Assembly (NCBI GenBank): GCA_038380795.1
Contig: CM076260.1
Coordinates: forward strand, 28,740,634-28,804,633
Origin: Pyrocephalus nanus
Taxonomy: Eukaryota > Chordata > Aves > Passeriformes > Tyrannidae
DNA length: 64,000 nucleotides
Direction: 5' to 3'
Below are positions 38,678-50,287 of this stretch, piece after piece. Both the position numbers and the translations under genes were made by a program. Each line of letters starts with the position of its first letter. Position 1 is the first letter of the stretch. The notes beneath the pieces are model-generated. The model saw only the letters and a program-made list of their open reading frames with translations. It ran no database searches and was not told the origin of the DNA.

Positions 38678-38782
38678 TGTGTTTTGTTTGGTTTGGATGT
38701 TTTGTTGGGTTTTTATTTATCTCCAGTTCTACAAAAGAAGAATTGAAAAAAAAAAAAAACCAAACCAAACCAAAACAAAAAT
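38678..38782. repeat. Imperfect inverted low-complexity repeat (GTTTTG / CAAAAC)
   Basis: A GTTTTGTTTGGTTTGG stretch near 38680-38697 is mirrored by CCAAACCAAACCAAAAC near 38760-38776, after a run of A at 38747-38759. The two arms could pair around a loop of about 60 nt. It is probably a local low-complexity inverted duplication. Confidence 0.7.
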
Positions 38783-40306
38783 AACAACAATAGGGAAACA
38801 CCAAAATTTCCCCAGTAATTTTTTTATATAAGTATATATAGGAAAGATAATTTTATAGTTAAAATAAAACAATAAAACAGAAAGTCACCTTTTCTCAAAT
38901 CAATGTAAAATTTTGCTTTTAAGTCAACACACATTCTGCCATCTAGTGCCCAGAAGAAATTGTACTGACCAGTTGCTAATGTGATGAGAAATCCCAAGTA
39001 CTGCTACTGCTGCGGATCTTCAAGCTTCTTCAAGCTCCTGGAAGTCAAAATTGATCAGATCTACTGAAATTAATAGTTCATTCAAGAAATTAAACAAACT
39101 GATTCTTTCTATATTTCCATAGTCTTCTTTCTTTTCCCCCTCTGTACCCTCTTCTTTCCCTTCACCTGGGACTTACATCATCATTTTGCATAATTTCTGC
39201 GAAAAACATTGTTGTGTTGGGACAGAGAGCATGCCACGCTTCTGCATGTGAGACAGTTTGCATTAATGCACATTCTGGCTGCAAGACCTTTAATATTCAT
39301 TCTGTAGTCAAGAGTAATTGAAAACACTCATTTGGCTATTTACAGTTCAGGAGTGGATAGGATAGTATGAAGCACAGTGCTGGAGAGCTGTGGGTGAGAG
39401 AAGAAAATGACAGTCACTTTGGGGAATTGATTGGCTTTTCTTGCATTTAAGGTTCTGAAAATTCTTCAGGGAGCTGCTCCCCTTCTCACCTTCCAGAAGG
39501 TTCCATACAAGTTGACAATAGCAACTCTCAGAGGTTCATTGACATTGTACATGTTCTAAAGGGATAAACCTGGAGGTCTCAGAATCACTTTTTTCTTTTT
39601 TAGTTCATAAGTTCATTCATGTTATCATCACCAACTGATGCTGAAGAAGGCTTTTTTATTATTATTACTTAGTGTGTTCTGCATCATAAATAGCACAATT
39701 CATAGTAGATGGTACACCATAACCAGATCAATGCATTTACACTTGAAGTTCCCATGAAATGTGACAAAAAAAATAACCATAAAAGCCAAACCAACACGGT
39801 TTATAATGCTATCTGATTAATAGGATTTATATGTAGCAATATATGTTAAAATTATTGTAAATTAGCCTACGCATAAAATCTGACACCTACCTTAATTTTA
39901 ATGATTATCTACTTTTCAAAAAGCAAAGACTAGTTCTACTACTTGATGAGTAGAACCTTGCAAAGCTGATATTTTTCTTTTGTATTGCTCAGTCTTCCTA
40001 TTTTGCATTTTTACACTGTTAACAGATTTTCTTTCTTCTTTGTTCCTACAGAGAGCATACAGCACCTCTCTTCTCTCCTAAAAATGTACACCTACACTGG
40101 CCGCAAGATTTTAGCTTCTCCTTTAAAAACTAAAAAGGTTACTCAATAGAAATAAAAGTTCCCATTACATAAAATAAAAAAAAAGGTTAAGCCAAAGGGA
40201 CTAGTGATAACACTCAACTGTAAACTCCGGAATTTCAAATTTAATTTTTTTCAGTCCTAGGAGGCATGGAACTGTTTTACAAGCCTCAGCTTACATGCAA
40301 AATGAA

Positions 40307-40485
40307 ATCATGGAATAGTAGAATCATTTAGGTTGGAAAAGACCTCCAAGATCATCAGCCTTTGACTGAACACCACCATGCCAACTAAACCAGGACATTA
40401 AGTGCCATGTCCAGTTGTTTTTGAACACTTCCAGGGATAGTGACTCCACCAACTCCCTGGGCAGTCTGTTCCAATGCTTAACCAA
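40307..40485 (-). mobile_element. CR1 3'-end fragment, antisense
   Basis: The + strand reads as the reverse complement of the CR1 terminus: a GAATCATTTAGGTTGGAAAA start with degenerate ATAGAATC-type tail, the 'GACCTCCAAGATCATC' end region, and 'CACCAACTCCCTGGGCAG' near 40446-40464. About 180 bp remain and it is more diverged than the 41 kb copy. Confidence 0.9.
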
Positions 40486-40972
40486 ATGATACATCACATC
40501 CATATTAAGATATATGCTCTACTAAAATACTTTGAAATATTAATCCATTGTGTACAGCTGAGGAGAGATGAAATACGCATCATATTGCAGGAAACTGTTT
40601 TACTTCCATAGCCACCAAAGGACCACAAACATAAATTCTTTTATCAGATAACTAAACCTCAGGTTTTCTACCCCAAATATTTGGAATGTGTTATGAATTA
40701 TTACAAGTCATGGTCTGGTTAAAATGATCCATTCAATCTTTCCCCTAATGATATTTTTTATTTACCTTTTGATGTATTTATGAGTTTTAACTTCATGCTA
40801 TTAGATTGTAGCATGAACAATGTAATAAAAAGTATTAAAACTCTTTCATGTTTCCAGGCCTAATTTAAGAGTCACACTGGTGATTTCTGAATTAGGCCAT
40901 GTACCTGTTTGTTATTGAAGAAATTTGTTGCCTTCCTTTATTTAACAAAACAACATGATTAATATCAGTCTG

Positions 40973-41799
40973 CAAAGAGACCTGGACAGACTGGAGAGTT
41001 GGGCTGATTCCAACAGAATGAGGTTCAACAAGGCCAAGTGCCAGGTCCTGCACTTTGGCCACAACAACCCCTGCAGCGCTACAGGCTGGGCACAGAGTGG
41101 CTGGAGAGCAGCCAGGCAGAAAGGGACCTGGGAGTTTGGATTGACAGGAAGCTGAACATGAGCCAGCAGTGTGTCCAGGTGGCCAAGAAGGCCAATGGCA
41201 TCCTGGCCTGGATCAGGAATGGTGTGGCCAGCAGGATCAGGGAAGTGATTCTTCCCTGTACTCAGTGCTGGTGAGGCCACACCAAGAGTGCTGTGTCCAG
41301 TTCTGGGCCTCTCAGTTCAGGAAGGATATTGAGGTGCTGGAGCAGGTCCAGAGAAGAGCAGTGAGGCTGGTGAAGGGACTTGAGCACAAGTCCTATGAGG
41401 AGAGGCTGAGGGAGCTGGAGTTGTTTAGCCTGGAAAAGAGAAGGCTCAGGGGAGACCTCATCACTCTCTACAACTCCCTGAGAGGAGGTTGTAGCCAGGT
41501 GGGTGTTGGTCTCTTTTCCCAGGCAGCTATCAGTAAGACAAGAGGACATGGTCTTAAGCTCTACCAGGGGAGGTTTAGGTTGGATACTAGGAAGGAATTC
41601 TCTACAAACAGGGTAATCAGGCATTGGAATGAGCTGCCCAGGGAAGTGATGGATTTACTGTCCCTGGAGGTTTTTAAGATGCGATTGGATGGGGCACTGA
41701 GTGCTATGGTGTAGTGATAACGGTGGCAGTGGATCAGGGGTTGGACTTGATGATCTCAGAGGTCTTTTCCAACCCAGCTGATTCTATGATTCTATGATG
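40973..41799 (+). mobile_element. CR1 LINE 3' fragment, sense, about 830 bp
   Basis: The + strand carries the last part of CR1 ORF2 and its 3' UTR. Translation gives the RT-distal segment '[20 protein letters not shown]', then '[19 protein letters not shown]' and '[20 protein letters not shown]', with the terminal '[20 protein letters not shown]' part near 41627-41690. The tail ATTCTATGATTCTATGA closes it at about 41780-41798. The coding parts lie in at least two frames, so frameshifts have broken it. It is 5'-truncated and closely related to the 3' part of the antisense element at 16.0-16.9 kb. Confidence 0.95.
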
Positions 41800-43260
41800 C
41801 TATAAATGTTTGAGGTAAAAGCAGAGAAGGACTGTCCCGCAACCAAAGAAAATTTAGGACAAGTATTACAAAAAAATTCCTTCAGAAATTGATGTCTACA
41901 GAAATACCTTCTTTTGGGTTAGAAAACTTATTTTCAGCAGCAAAAACTAGATAAGAAGAGTGGTTCTTATCACCTTTCCCACACAGACAGGCCCTTGATA
42001 TTAGTGTGCCATTTAGTCATGCTCTGGGCTGACTTGGGTTAAAAAGATTTCCCTGCCCAGAAAGCATTTAAATACTTCTGCTCTGTGAAGTATTGAGGGA
42101 AAACAAATGTATAATGGGTTCATCTTCTACATTCATTACCTAGGATCTGAAAATGGAGGAAAGTTTTAATCTAGTGTTTTTAGTAATTATTGTAAACTAT
42201 GGCAGTCACTTTAGTAAGATATTATATTTTAAAATGCTTCATAAAAACACATTACTGTTAAGATTCTTAGATTAAACAATTTTGAGACTATTGTTTGTAT
42301 TTGCTTGATCCTTTTTTTCTTCTCTTACGAGGGCTGCATTTTAATGAGGCCTCACCCATGCCAGTACACTGCATTTCCTGGTACCACTTTTCTTCTCATG
42401 CAGTGTTTGGTTAAATACTTCATCAGAATATGAAAATGAGAGCATTGAATAAGTCTAGTTCCATTTTTTGACAAACTTTATACAGACATATTTTTTACTT
42501 TGTAATGAACCATTTATCTTTAATGTATACTTACTGTATCAATGCTTAATATATCAAAGGGAGATTAGCTGAAAAGTACATCTCAAAGACCATCAGCAAT
42601 AGTTGAAATGAATCGAATGTGTAAATTAAAAATGTGTTGTTGCTAAGTGGAAAAATGAAAAAAAATCAATGCATGATTATCATGCTTGGTGTTTTTTGTG
42701 AGTAACTCCATTGTTGTGAAAGGAGCTATATTAGGTATAATCCAGAACCCAGAAAACTGATCTCCCAGGCTTCCCTTTGCCTCTTCACCAGTGGTCTGTG
42801 TCCTGCAGGACACTGCATGTGCCTGCACCCAGCACAAGATGCTGCAGGACTGGGACTGGAACATTCAGCACCTCCCTGTATGCCTCTGGAAAGCCTTCCT
42901 CTAGCAAAGGTCTCCGATTATTGCACTCTGTAATTTAAAAAGTAGAACTAAGTCTTCTGCAAGAATGGTGCCATATCCTCTAAATTACCTGACAAGCAGA
43001 GATCATGCAGGCAGCAGACTGAGAGTAAACATGCCTTGCTGCAATAGTCTCATTGGGGGAAAAGCTGTGTAAAGTTTCTTGCCATTACAATGTTATTAAT
43101 TATGGTTTAAATGTGTCATCTGTACTGCACGTTGTAAAAATTGTTAAAGTGTTCTAATAATAATTTGCATAAGAATATTGATTGTAAAACTTTCCTGATA
43201 GTAAGAAATTTCACACAGAATAAAAAGCTATCTTAAATCAGAGGAGCTGCAGAAGAGAGG

Positions 43261-43333
43261 TATTTTGTAAAAATCTATTCATAAAATTTTTTAAAAAGTG
43301 ATGTATTTTGTAAAAATATGTTCATAAAATTTT
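43261..43333. repeat. Direct duplication of a 30-bp AT-rich unit
   Basis: The segment at 43261-43290 recurs at 43304-43333 with 28 of 30 bases identical, offset by 43 bp. Confidence 0.9.
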
Positions 43334-43338
43334 CAGCA

Positions 43339-43383
43339 CATATGTATATATACACATATATATGCATGTTTGCATATATATGT
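43339..43383. repeat. TA/TG-rich microsatellite
   Basis: About 45 bp of alternating ATATGTATATATACACATAT-type sequence, an impure purine-pyrimidine alternating repeat. Confidence 0.85.
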
Positions 43384-44895
43384 AATTTAATTACCTTTTA
43401 TACTTGTTTCTGGGATGTATTAAAAATTATGTATGTTTAGTCTTCAAAATATATTTTATTAACTAGATTTTCAAATATTCTCTTTAGAATGAAAACTACT
43501 TTGCTGTTCTCAAATTAATAATTAAATTTATATTTTAAGTGGTGCCGTTAATGAATATTTACAAAAAGAAACACTAATTTGGAGAAATACATTAATAATT
43601 TATTAGAAAGGAAAAAAACTTCTTTCTACTGATTGGCCCCTTAAAAATCAGCTTACCTTTTGTTGTTTCTTTACTCTAAATAGAAATTTAAATATGTTCA
43701 ATGATTTATCAAAGCAATGTCTTTGCAAATAATATTTATTGGCAACATTTACATCTTATATAATATTTTGCATCTTTTGAGGCAGAACGGTAAGTTTTAT
43801 CTTCATGCCTTTACAAACTGGGGAGAAATATGAATTTTGCTTGCAAGGTAACTTTCCAACAAAAAGGTATTTTTTAATGTTTATGTTCCTAGTGTTTCAG
43901 ACACCTTCTGCCTCATCAGAAACCTCATGTGATGGTAGTTGAAGTACTTTCAATGTTAACCCACATTCCCCAGCACAGGCTTCCTGAATTAGAGTCCCAG
44001 CAGAAACAGAATATTTAGCACGGAGCTGCAGACAGCTGTGTGTGCCTGGGAGGATCAGAGGGAACTGTGCTGAAGGCGCAGCAGTCCCTCTCGAAGTGCA
44101 AAGGACTCTCCACATTAACTCACAGAGAGGAAAAATGGAGCCAAGATAGAAGTCTAAGAGGTTTGCACAGGACCAGAGAGGGAAGATGATGGCAGTGATA
44201 AGATAAAAAAACTGAAGCACTCCTGTGTCCCACACTCTGGGCTTTTGTGTCAGTGATTTTTCATATGTTTCCCTATTAAAATCAGTGTGGAGGGCAAGAT
44301 ATAGCCTGTAGTCTTTTTAACTGAGAAGCTTCAGAAAGGAAACCGATCACGAGCATTTGTTCTGCTGGACTCAGCCTAAAAATTAAACAGTTCTTTGGCT
44401 AAATTATTATTTCACATTGCCACCATTCCCAAAGATGACTCATTATCTCTGTTGAAGGCTTCATCAGCCTGAAAGATGAGTGCAGAAATAGAAGTCCTCT
44501 GGAGGAGCAGCAGGCTCTGCCATAGAACAGCAATGTCTATCACTGTCACAGTCATTTTCTGGTGTGGTTTGCACTGATTCAAGATACAGGGATAAAATAT
44601 CTGCATCTGAATAATTGTTTTTGTCCTATGTTATACAGCTGATTTTTAGTATGTGTCACTGCATTGAATGTTGGTTCATACAGTAAAATAATATTGGAAA
44701 ATCTGCAGACATAAATTTAAGTATTTATTAAAAGCTGAGTGTAGCAAAGTTAAGTTGATGTTAACTGCCATGATCACTTGCCTGACTCTTATCAGCAGCT
44801 TCCAGGTATGTTTAGGAACATATTGCATGAGACAGTATGTGACTTTTGAGAAATGTCTACACACAAGCTTTCATAAACCTTTATTCTGTCTTTAG

Positions 44896-45006
44896 AATTT
44901 GGAATGATGGGAGATCATACAATTAAAAGTCAGCGACCTCGATCTGTTCATGAGAAAAGGGTCCCTCAGGAACAAGCTGATGCTGCTAAATTTATGGCAC
45001 AAACTG
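44896..45006 (+). CDS. ADGRB3: ADGRB3 linker exon between CUB domain and TSR1
   Basis: This 111-bp exon encodes 37 residues beginning with the phase-1 split codon that precedes '[20 protein letters not shown]' and ending 'AAKFMAQT' plus the first base of a Gly codon. The peptide is the recognised stretch of BAI3 that joins the N-terminal CUB domain to the first thrombospondin repeat on the extracellular side of this synaptic adhesion receptor. The acceptor is CTGTCTTTAG at 44886-44895 and the donor is CTG|GTAATA at 45006/45007. Both junctions are phase 1, so it joins in frame to the TSR1 exon at 50126. It is hydrophilic and basic, with a Lys-Arg pair in 'HEKRVPQ', and has no cysteine, consistent with a flexible linker. 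The CUB exon is outside the window. Confidence 0.95.
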
Positions 45007-48000
45007 GTAATACATCAGTTACATTTTTCTATTTACTGTTGTTAATTTTAGCAAAACCACTGCATGTTTCCATAATATTTTGCTGCATATTTGTCAGTTT
45101 TCTAAGCTGATACTTTTTTTGAATCATTTATTTTTTTTTTCACCAGTAAAGTCCATAAATAAAGTAGCTGAGAATTAGGTAGGTCATACAAAAACATGCA
45201 CAGTGAACGTGGATACTGAATCATTTAACGTAAGCATGAATTTCTTTGGTAGTAAAAGAAGTCTTACATGTACAAGACACAGGACAGCTCACTGTGACAT
45301 ATTAACATTTTTTCAAAGATGATAAGAACATGCTTCAGAATGTCTTTATAAATAGACTGAGGTCTAATCCCAGCTTTAGGCATTTATCAAATTAATTAAT
45401 TACTGAGGTGACTTTAATGTGCATGCATTCAGCATTTACTATCTTTGGCCCAGCACGATGCTCTATTCTCTAGTTTCCAGATTCATAATTGCTAAATGAA
45501 ATTGGCCATAAGTAGTTTTTAATTGGATGTGCAAATTGTCTAACAGTTTTTCATCTAAAACATATTTTCTAATTTTGTTTGAGCAACTTCATCTTCTTTA
45601 TCTAAAGATACCAAAATGATGTTGGAAACCTGGAGCTGAAGAAATTAAAAAAAAAAAAAAAGGCAAAAAAAAAAGCCTGTTTACCAACAGTTAGCACAGC
45701 TGTCTTTGAGGTAAATAATAAAATTTCAGTGGTGAGTTGAATTAAGCTCTTATACACCAAAACTACTGCTCATTTTGGCATCGATAAAAATCCCTGTGCT
45801 GTTGGTAAAATCTAACTCTTTATTGGTACCCTACACACTCCATTCCAGTAAGTTACTGCATTGACAGTCTTGTGCCCCGTATTTTTGTATGGATTTGAAA
45901 CAACTTACTCTATATTCCATAGTTACTAACCTAGAATATATGCCTGCATCAGTCATACATAATGCTTCCAGTTTTTATGCACTTCAGTAAAAGAGCTACG
46001 ATTGCTTCTAGTTATATTGCATGTTGACTTCCTTAGTAATAGGGTGCTTTACTTAACAGATTTGCAGAAATCAATATATTAAGCAATCTAAATACATGTA
46101 TAGCCAATCAGTGTAGATCTGTTTGGAAAATAATTTAGAATTTAGAAGTCTGTTTACCTCCTATTAATCTATAGGACTGCTTTTATGGCTAACTCCCAGT
46201 TACTACTGTAAGCAACTGTAGTGGAAGAAGGTAGCCTAGAGTTCTCTATGTCTCCAGGCAGTTTTTGTTCAGGGAAGTAGAACTTATTACTTACATACCT
46301 AGCTCAGACATAGAATATTAGTTGCTTACTACATAGAATAACACCTCTGCTTTTATGCTGCTTCCTGAATTCATACAATTATTCAAAAAATAAATAAAAT
46401 TATCTGGTTTCTTTCCTCATATAGATCCCTAAAACTTTAATAATATCACTTAAAACTTGTATCTGATGATTTCTAGTCATGCATTGCAGTGCATCTATTA
46501 TGAGTGTTAGAGAACTGCATTATAAATGCAGCACTTATACCATCACCTTCTGATAGATTGTGTGTGTGGAGTGGGAGATGAACGTTCAAAATTATACAGG
46601 CTTGGTTTTCAAGGTCCTGTTCTGAAAGCATGTGAGATATATGAGCATACAGATTTACATGCCCAAGTTTGAGGAAATCTATATTTTCCATGTTGTAGGT
46701 TAACACATTTTAAGTAATACTGTGCTCTTTTTGAACATACTAATTTTCATCTCTTCATTTTGATTTTTCTTTGTAGTGATCATTGCATATTTTCTTCACC
46801 TCTAATGCATTAATTTTTCTTGCAATAAAATTACTGTGATATCTTCTTAAACTGATTCATAAGAGTTTTTTTTTCTAACACACATATCTCATTAAATTAT
46901 CCATGTACTTAGAAGTCCTAATAGTAAATGAATACTGAGTTAATGATTTTTTTTTATTTTGAGCCTATTTGATATTTTATTTTGTGTAATAATAAAACAG
47001 ATGAAAAAGTGCAACAAAATATTTGTATCATTTAAAAAGACAGAGAGATAGGAATAGAAAACTGTCCTGGAAAAGATTTATGAAAAGCATTTAATACTAT
47101 TAGTATGGAGTATTTATTCCACCAAGTTTTACTGGGAATGGAAGAGTTTAAAATGTAGTATTAAAATATGCATTTTGCTGCTTTGGGGGAGTGATATGAG
47201 GCATTAAAAAATTATTAAAAAATATTTTGTGAATAATTTATTGTTCTGTATTTGTCCTTTTATGTGTTTGGACTGATCCTTCCCTTAGGTGTTATGGGAT
47301 TTAGAGAGTATAATGCAGGTAAGTTTTACACAGATCAATGAGGCCTTCCATACAGTAAGTTATGTTTCCTCTTACATGTCAAGCAGCAGGGGATAATAAG
47401 GGCTTGGTAGCTTGCCAGTAGCTAATTTGAGATTCTATATCTAATATGATAGATATAAAAATGTAAGAGTTCTCGAATAACAGAAAACAAGAAGGAAAAT
47501 TAAAAAATAGCCATTTTGAAATTTTCATTTCAGAAAAGAAAAAAATGGAGAAGAGATAAAGCAAACAGTGGAAAATGTATTTGCACATTATGCAATCAAG
47601 GTTTACTCTAGAAAATATGAAAGTCCTTAAGTGGTTAAATTGAAAATAGTAAATTAACTATGATATGATATGCCTGTGAAGACATTTCCCTCCTTTTAGA
47701 TCTTTCAAAATAAGTAATAGTCATACTAAGAACAGTACAAAATACTCTGGAAATCTAAAAATTACCAAAATATTACAATGCATTGAACAAAAGAAAGCAA
47801 GGCAGCTGGTGAGATAAACTGGTTCTTTATTTTCTTTTAATATCACTCTTTTTGCAACGTACATCACGTTAGTGTGGAGGACCTTCCTCCAGCAAATGTT
47901 TAAGCATTGTATCCTTTATGTATGATAAAATATATCGAGAATTTATGCCTATTTTGAATGGACAGTACATATATCCGCAGAACTTCTAATAGCTACTATT

Positions 48001-50125
48001 ATTTCAAAATTCACTCCATAGAGTCACACTTCTTAGGATCATGTTGCTGCTATTTTTCATCATATTCCAAAGGTTAAGAGCAACATTTTTATCACTAAGA
48101 TATCAAAAATTTAATTTTTTTTAATACTTCATTTCTGTATTTTGTTAGCTATGCAGTGTAGCCATGTCTGCGTTGCATAATTTACTCTGAGTATATATGA
48201 CTGTTTTATATAATGAGGAACATATTGAGAAACATAGTTTTGACTTTTTCTGCTGTTTGACCTCCTATCTAAACCATTTTAACAAAGTCAAACTTCAAAG
48301 AAGTAGGAAAAGACATAAAATATTACCCTAGAAACCCATACTAATACTAGTCTTTTTACCATGTACATAGGGTTTATATTGTGTATTTTATAATTCTTAA
48401 CATCCACCCACATATTAAATTTATTAACCATGTTATATTATCTAACCTGAACCCAAGCCAAGTAACAACCCAAGGCTAATCAAAGTTCTAAGTTCATATT
48501 AGAACAATTCTTAAAACAATAATCAGTGATTATTCTTTTCAATTTTCTTCCCCAACAAAGAAAATTCCTACAAAAATCATAGGTGAATTTCTGTATGTAA
48601 AAACCTCATAATTTTGTCCTTGTCTATAGAAATTTATAGAACTACATACAATGTTATGAAAAGCAAAGGGATTTTTGTGCTAGTAATAAAGCCTTTTGTC
48701 TTATTACTGAATAAGAAGCACTTTTTTTTTTTTAAGCATTGAATAGCCTCAGGATTGCTTCTTAGAGCTGTAGCAAATAAAGCATTTTGCAAAGGTTTTG
48801 TGCTTGACCTCTAATAAAACCTCAACCAAACCAACAAAAAAATAGAACTTGGGCGGATTCACAGATTCTTACTACAAAAGCACATTTTCAAGAAATAGTA
48901 TGTAATTTACTGTGTTCATGGAAGATAGCATCTGGTTTGCAGACAATCTCTCAGTATCAAAACTTTTGAAAGACTGGAGGTGTATTGAGATAACTAAAAT
49001 TTTAAGCAAGCTTTTCAAGTCTGCAGATTGTATAACACTACTGATTTTAAAACAGAAAATCCCACTTGTTAGAAAAAGGACATACATTTAGAAATCAACA
49101 GAGACTTCAGCATGCCGTTTTACATGCTGATTTTTAGTCGAAGAAGCTAAACATCAATGCATAATTATTTACTCAAATTGTTCAGTGAGGTATATTTCCA
49201 TTATTTTTGCTTTTGCTTTCTGAGAATACTCAAGGGATCTAGTTTTCTGAACATGAATTCCTTTGGAAAAGGAATTGTGTGTATAGCTGTTCATAGAAAT
49301 TAAACACTCCCAAGCATCCATGCAAGAAGACTTTATGCATTACGTGCTTTCAAAAAATAAAAATAACGTAATGTGCTATCTCTCAACAGTGAACAAGTTT
49401 CCTCTTTTCTAATATACAGTATTAATAAATCACATCTGACAATTTGAACATAGTGATATGTACTATGCAGTAATGAGGTCTAGCACACTCAAGAATTTAG
49501 TACACCTGTAGGTTGAAAGCAAGCAGTAGATCTGTGCAGCAAAAGATCAAACCAAAGTTACCATCCCACAGTTCAGGTTAAAATTTATTTCTTTGCCAGG
49601 GAACTTCTTTCAAATGCTAGATGACTCCTCCACTACAGAAAATATTAGACATTAGGGGTTTGGTTTGTTTGGGGGTTCTTTCATTGGAATTCCCTTACTG
49701 TTAGGGTTCCTTAAACTGTTACCGAGCATTAATTCTAGAGTGATAAGTACAAATTTCAAAGATAAATCCTTTCCTATTATATAAAAAGACTTTTCTATGT
49801 TCTTTTAGCATCCTGAGGGCAGCATTTCTGAAGTGTTGAAGGGCAGTAGTTTTCATAAAGTTGTAAATAATGCTAAGAGATCAAAGTGTTCCCCTCTGAC
49901 AGGCGTTATGTGACTGCAGCACTGTAGGTGTCTTTGTTTCCTATTCATTGCACATTTCCACAGCTGCTTTACTCCATGAATTTTTAAATATTTATTTTGG
50001 TGTGTTACTTTTTCCTTTGATTTAAAAGAGCAGATAATAATGAGCTTCAGGAAAAATAAAAATAAAAAAGTTGTGTCATTAATACTTATGTATATATTCA
50101 TGTTTGTTTGTTGTCTTGAATACAG
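45007..50125 (+). other. ADGRB3: ADGRB3 intron between linker exon and TSR1 exon
   Basis: A 5.1-kb AT-rich intron. Apart from an A-rich run near 45647-45674 and the candidate microexon at 47289-47318, I see nothing in it. Frames on the minus strand at 46.5, 47.4 and 48.9 kb are short and look like chance. Confidence 0.85.
47289..47318 (+). CDS. ADGRB3: Candidate 30-nt in-frame microexon of ADGRB3
   Basis: What is seen: a 48-nt pyrimidine-rich stretch with a CTGAT branch-point match at 47272-47276 leads to CCCTTAG at 47282-47288; 30 nt later comes a perfect CAG|GTAAGT donor at 47318/47319. The length is a multiple of three. Entering in phase 1 from the linker exon, it reads Gly then 'VMGFREYNA' with no stop and leaves in phase 1 to the TSR1 exon, adding ten residues just before TSR1. 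What is known: brain-enriched microexons of 3-30 nt are common in vertebrate synaptic genes. What is inferred: that this is one of them. No UGC motif of the SRRM4 type is seen close to the acceptor, which weakens the neural-microexon reading. It could also be a pseudo-exon. Confidence 0.5.
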
Positions 50126-50287
50126 GTGAATCTGGTGTTGAAGAGTGGGCCCAGTGGAGTACGTGTTCAGTTACTTGTGGTCAAGGGTCGCAGGTGCGAA
50201 CCAGAACTTGTGTATCACCTTACGGGACACACTGCAGCGGCCCTTTAAGAGAATCAAGGGTTTGCAATAACACTGCCCTCTGTCCAG
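50126..50287 (+). CDS. ADGRB3: ADGRB3 thrombospondin type 1 repeat 1 exon
   Basis: A 162-bp exon encodes the first of four extracellular thrombospondin type 1 repeats. The frame continues from the linker exon with the shared Gly codon and reads '[20 protein letters not shown]', ending 'CNNTALCP'. Six cysteines match the three-disulfide TSR fold. WAQW fits the tryptophan C-mannosylation motif, CSVTCGQG fits the C-x-x-S/T-C-x-x-G O-fucosylation site of POFUT2, and NNT near the end is an N-glycosylation sequon. The acceptor is AATACAG at 50119-50125 and the donor is CAG|GTAGTG at 50287/50288, both phase 1. The exon begins GTGAAT, so the acceptor abuts a donor-like hexamer. The BAI3 ectodomain binds C1q-like synaptic ligands; TSR and CUB regions have both been implicated. 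Confidence 0.97.

Larger units (their letters stand above)
35553..40306. other. Intronic DNA, mostly unrecognised
   Basis: AT-rich sequence without a recognised exon. The patch at about 35660-36010 is less AT-rich and may be an unidentified old repeat. A run of A lies at about 36991-37004. The G-rich and inverted low-complexity stretch at 38.6 kb is listed separately. Confidence 0.5.
41800..44895. other. Intronic DNA leading to the linker exon
   Basis: AT-rich intron. It contains a 30-bp direct duplication and a TA/TG microsatellite near 43.3 kb, listed separately, and ends with a CTTTATTCTGTCTTTAG acceptor. The 112-codon minus-strand frame at 43897-44235 lies in a less AT-rich patch but shows no domain. 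Confidence 0.6.
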
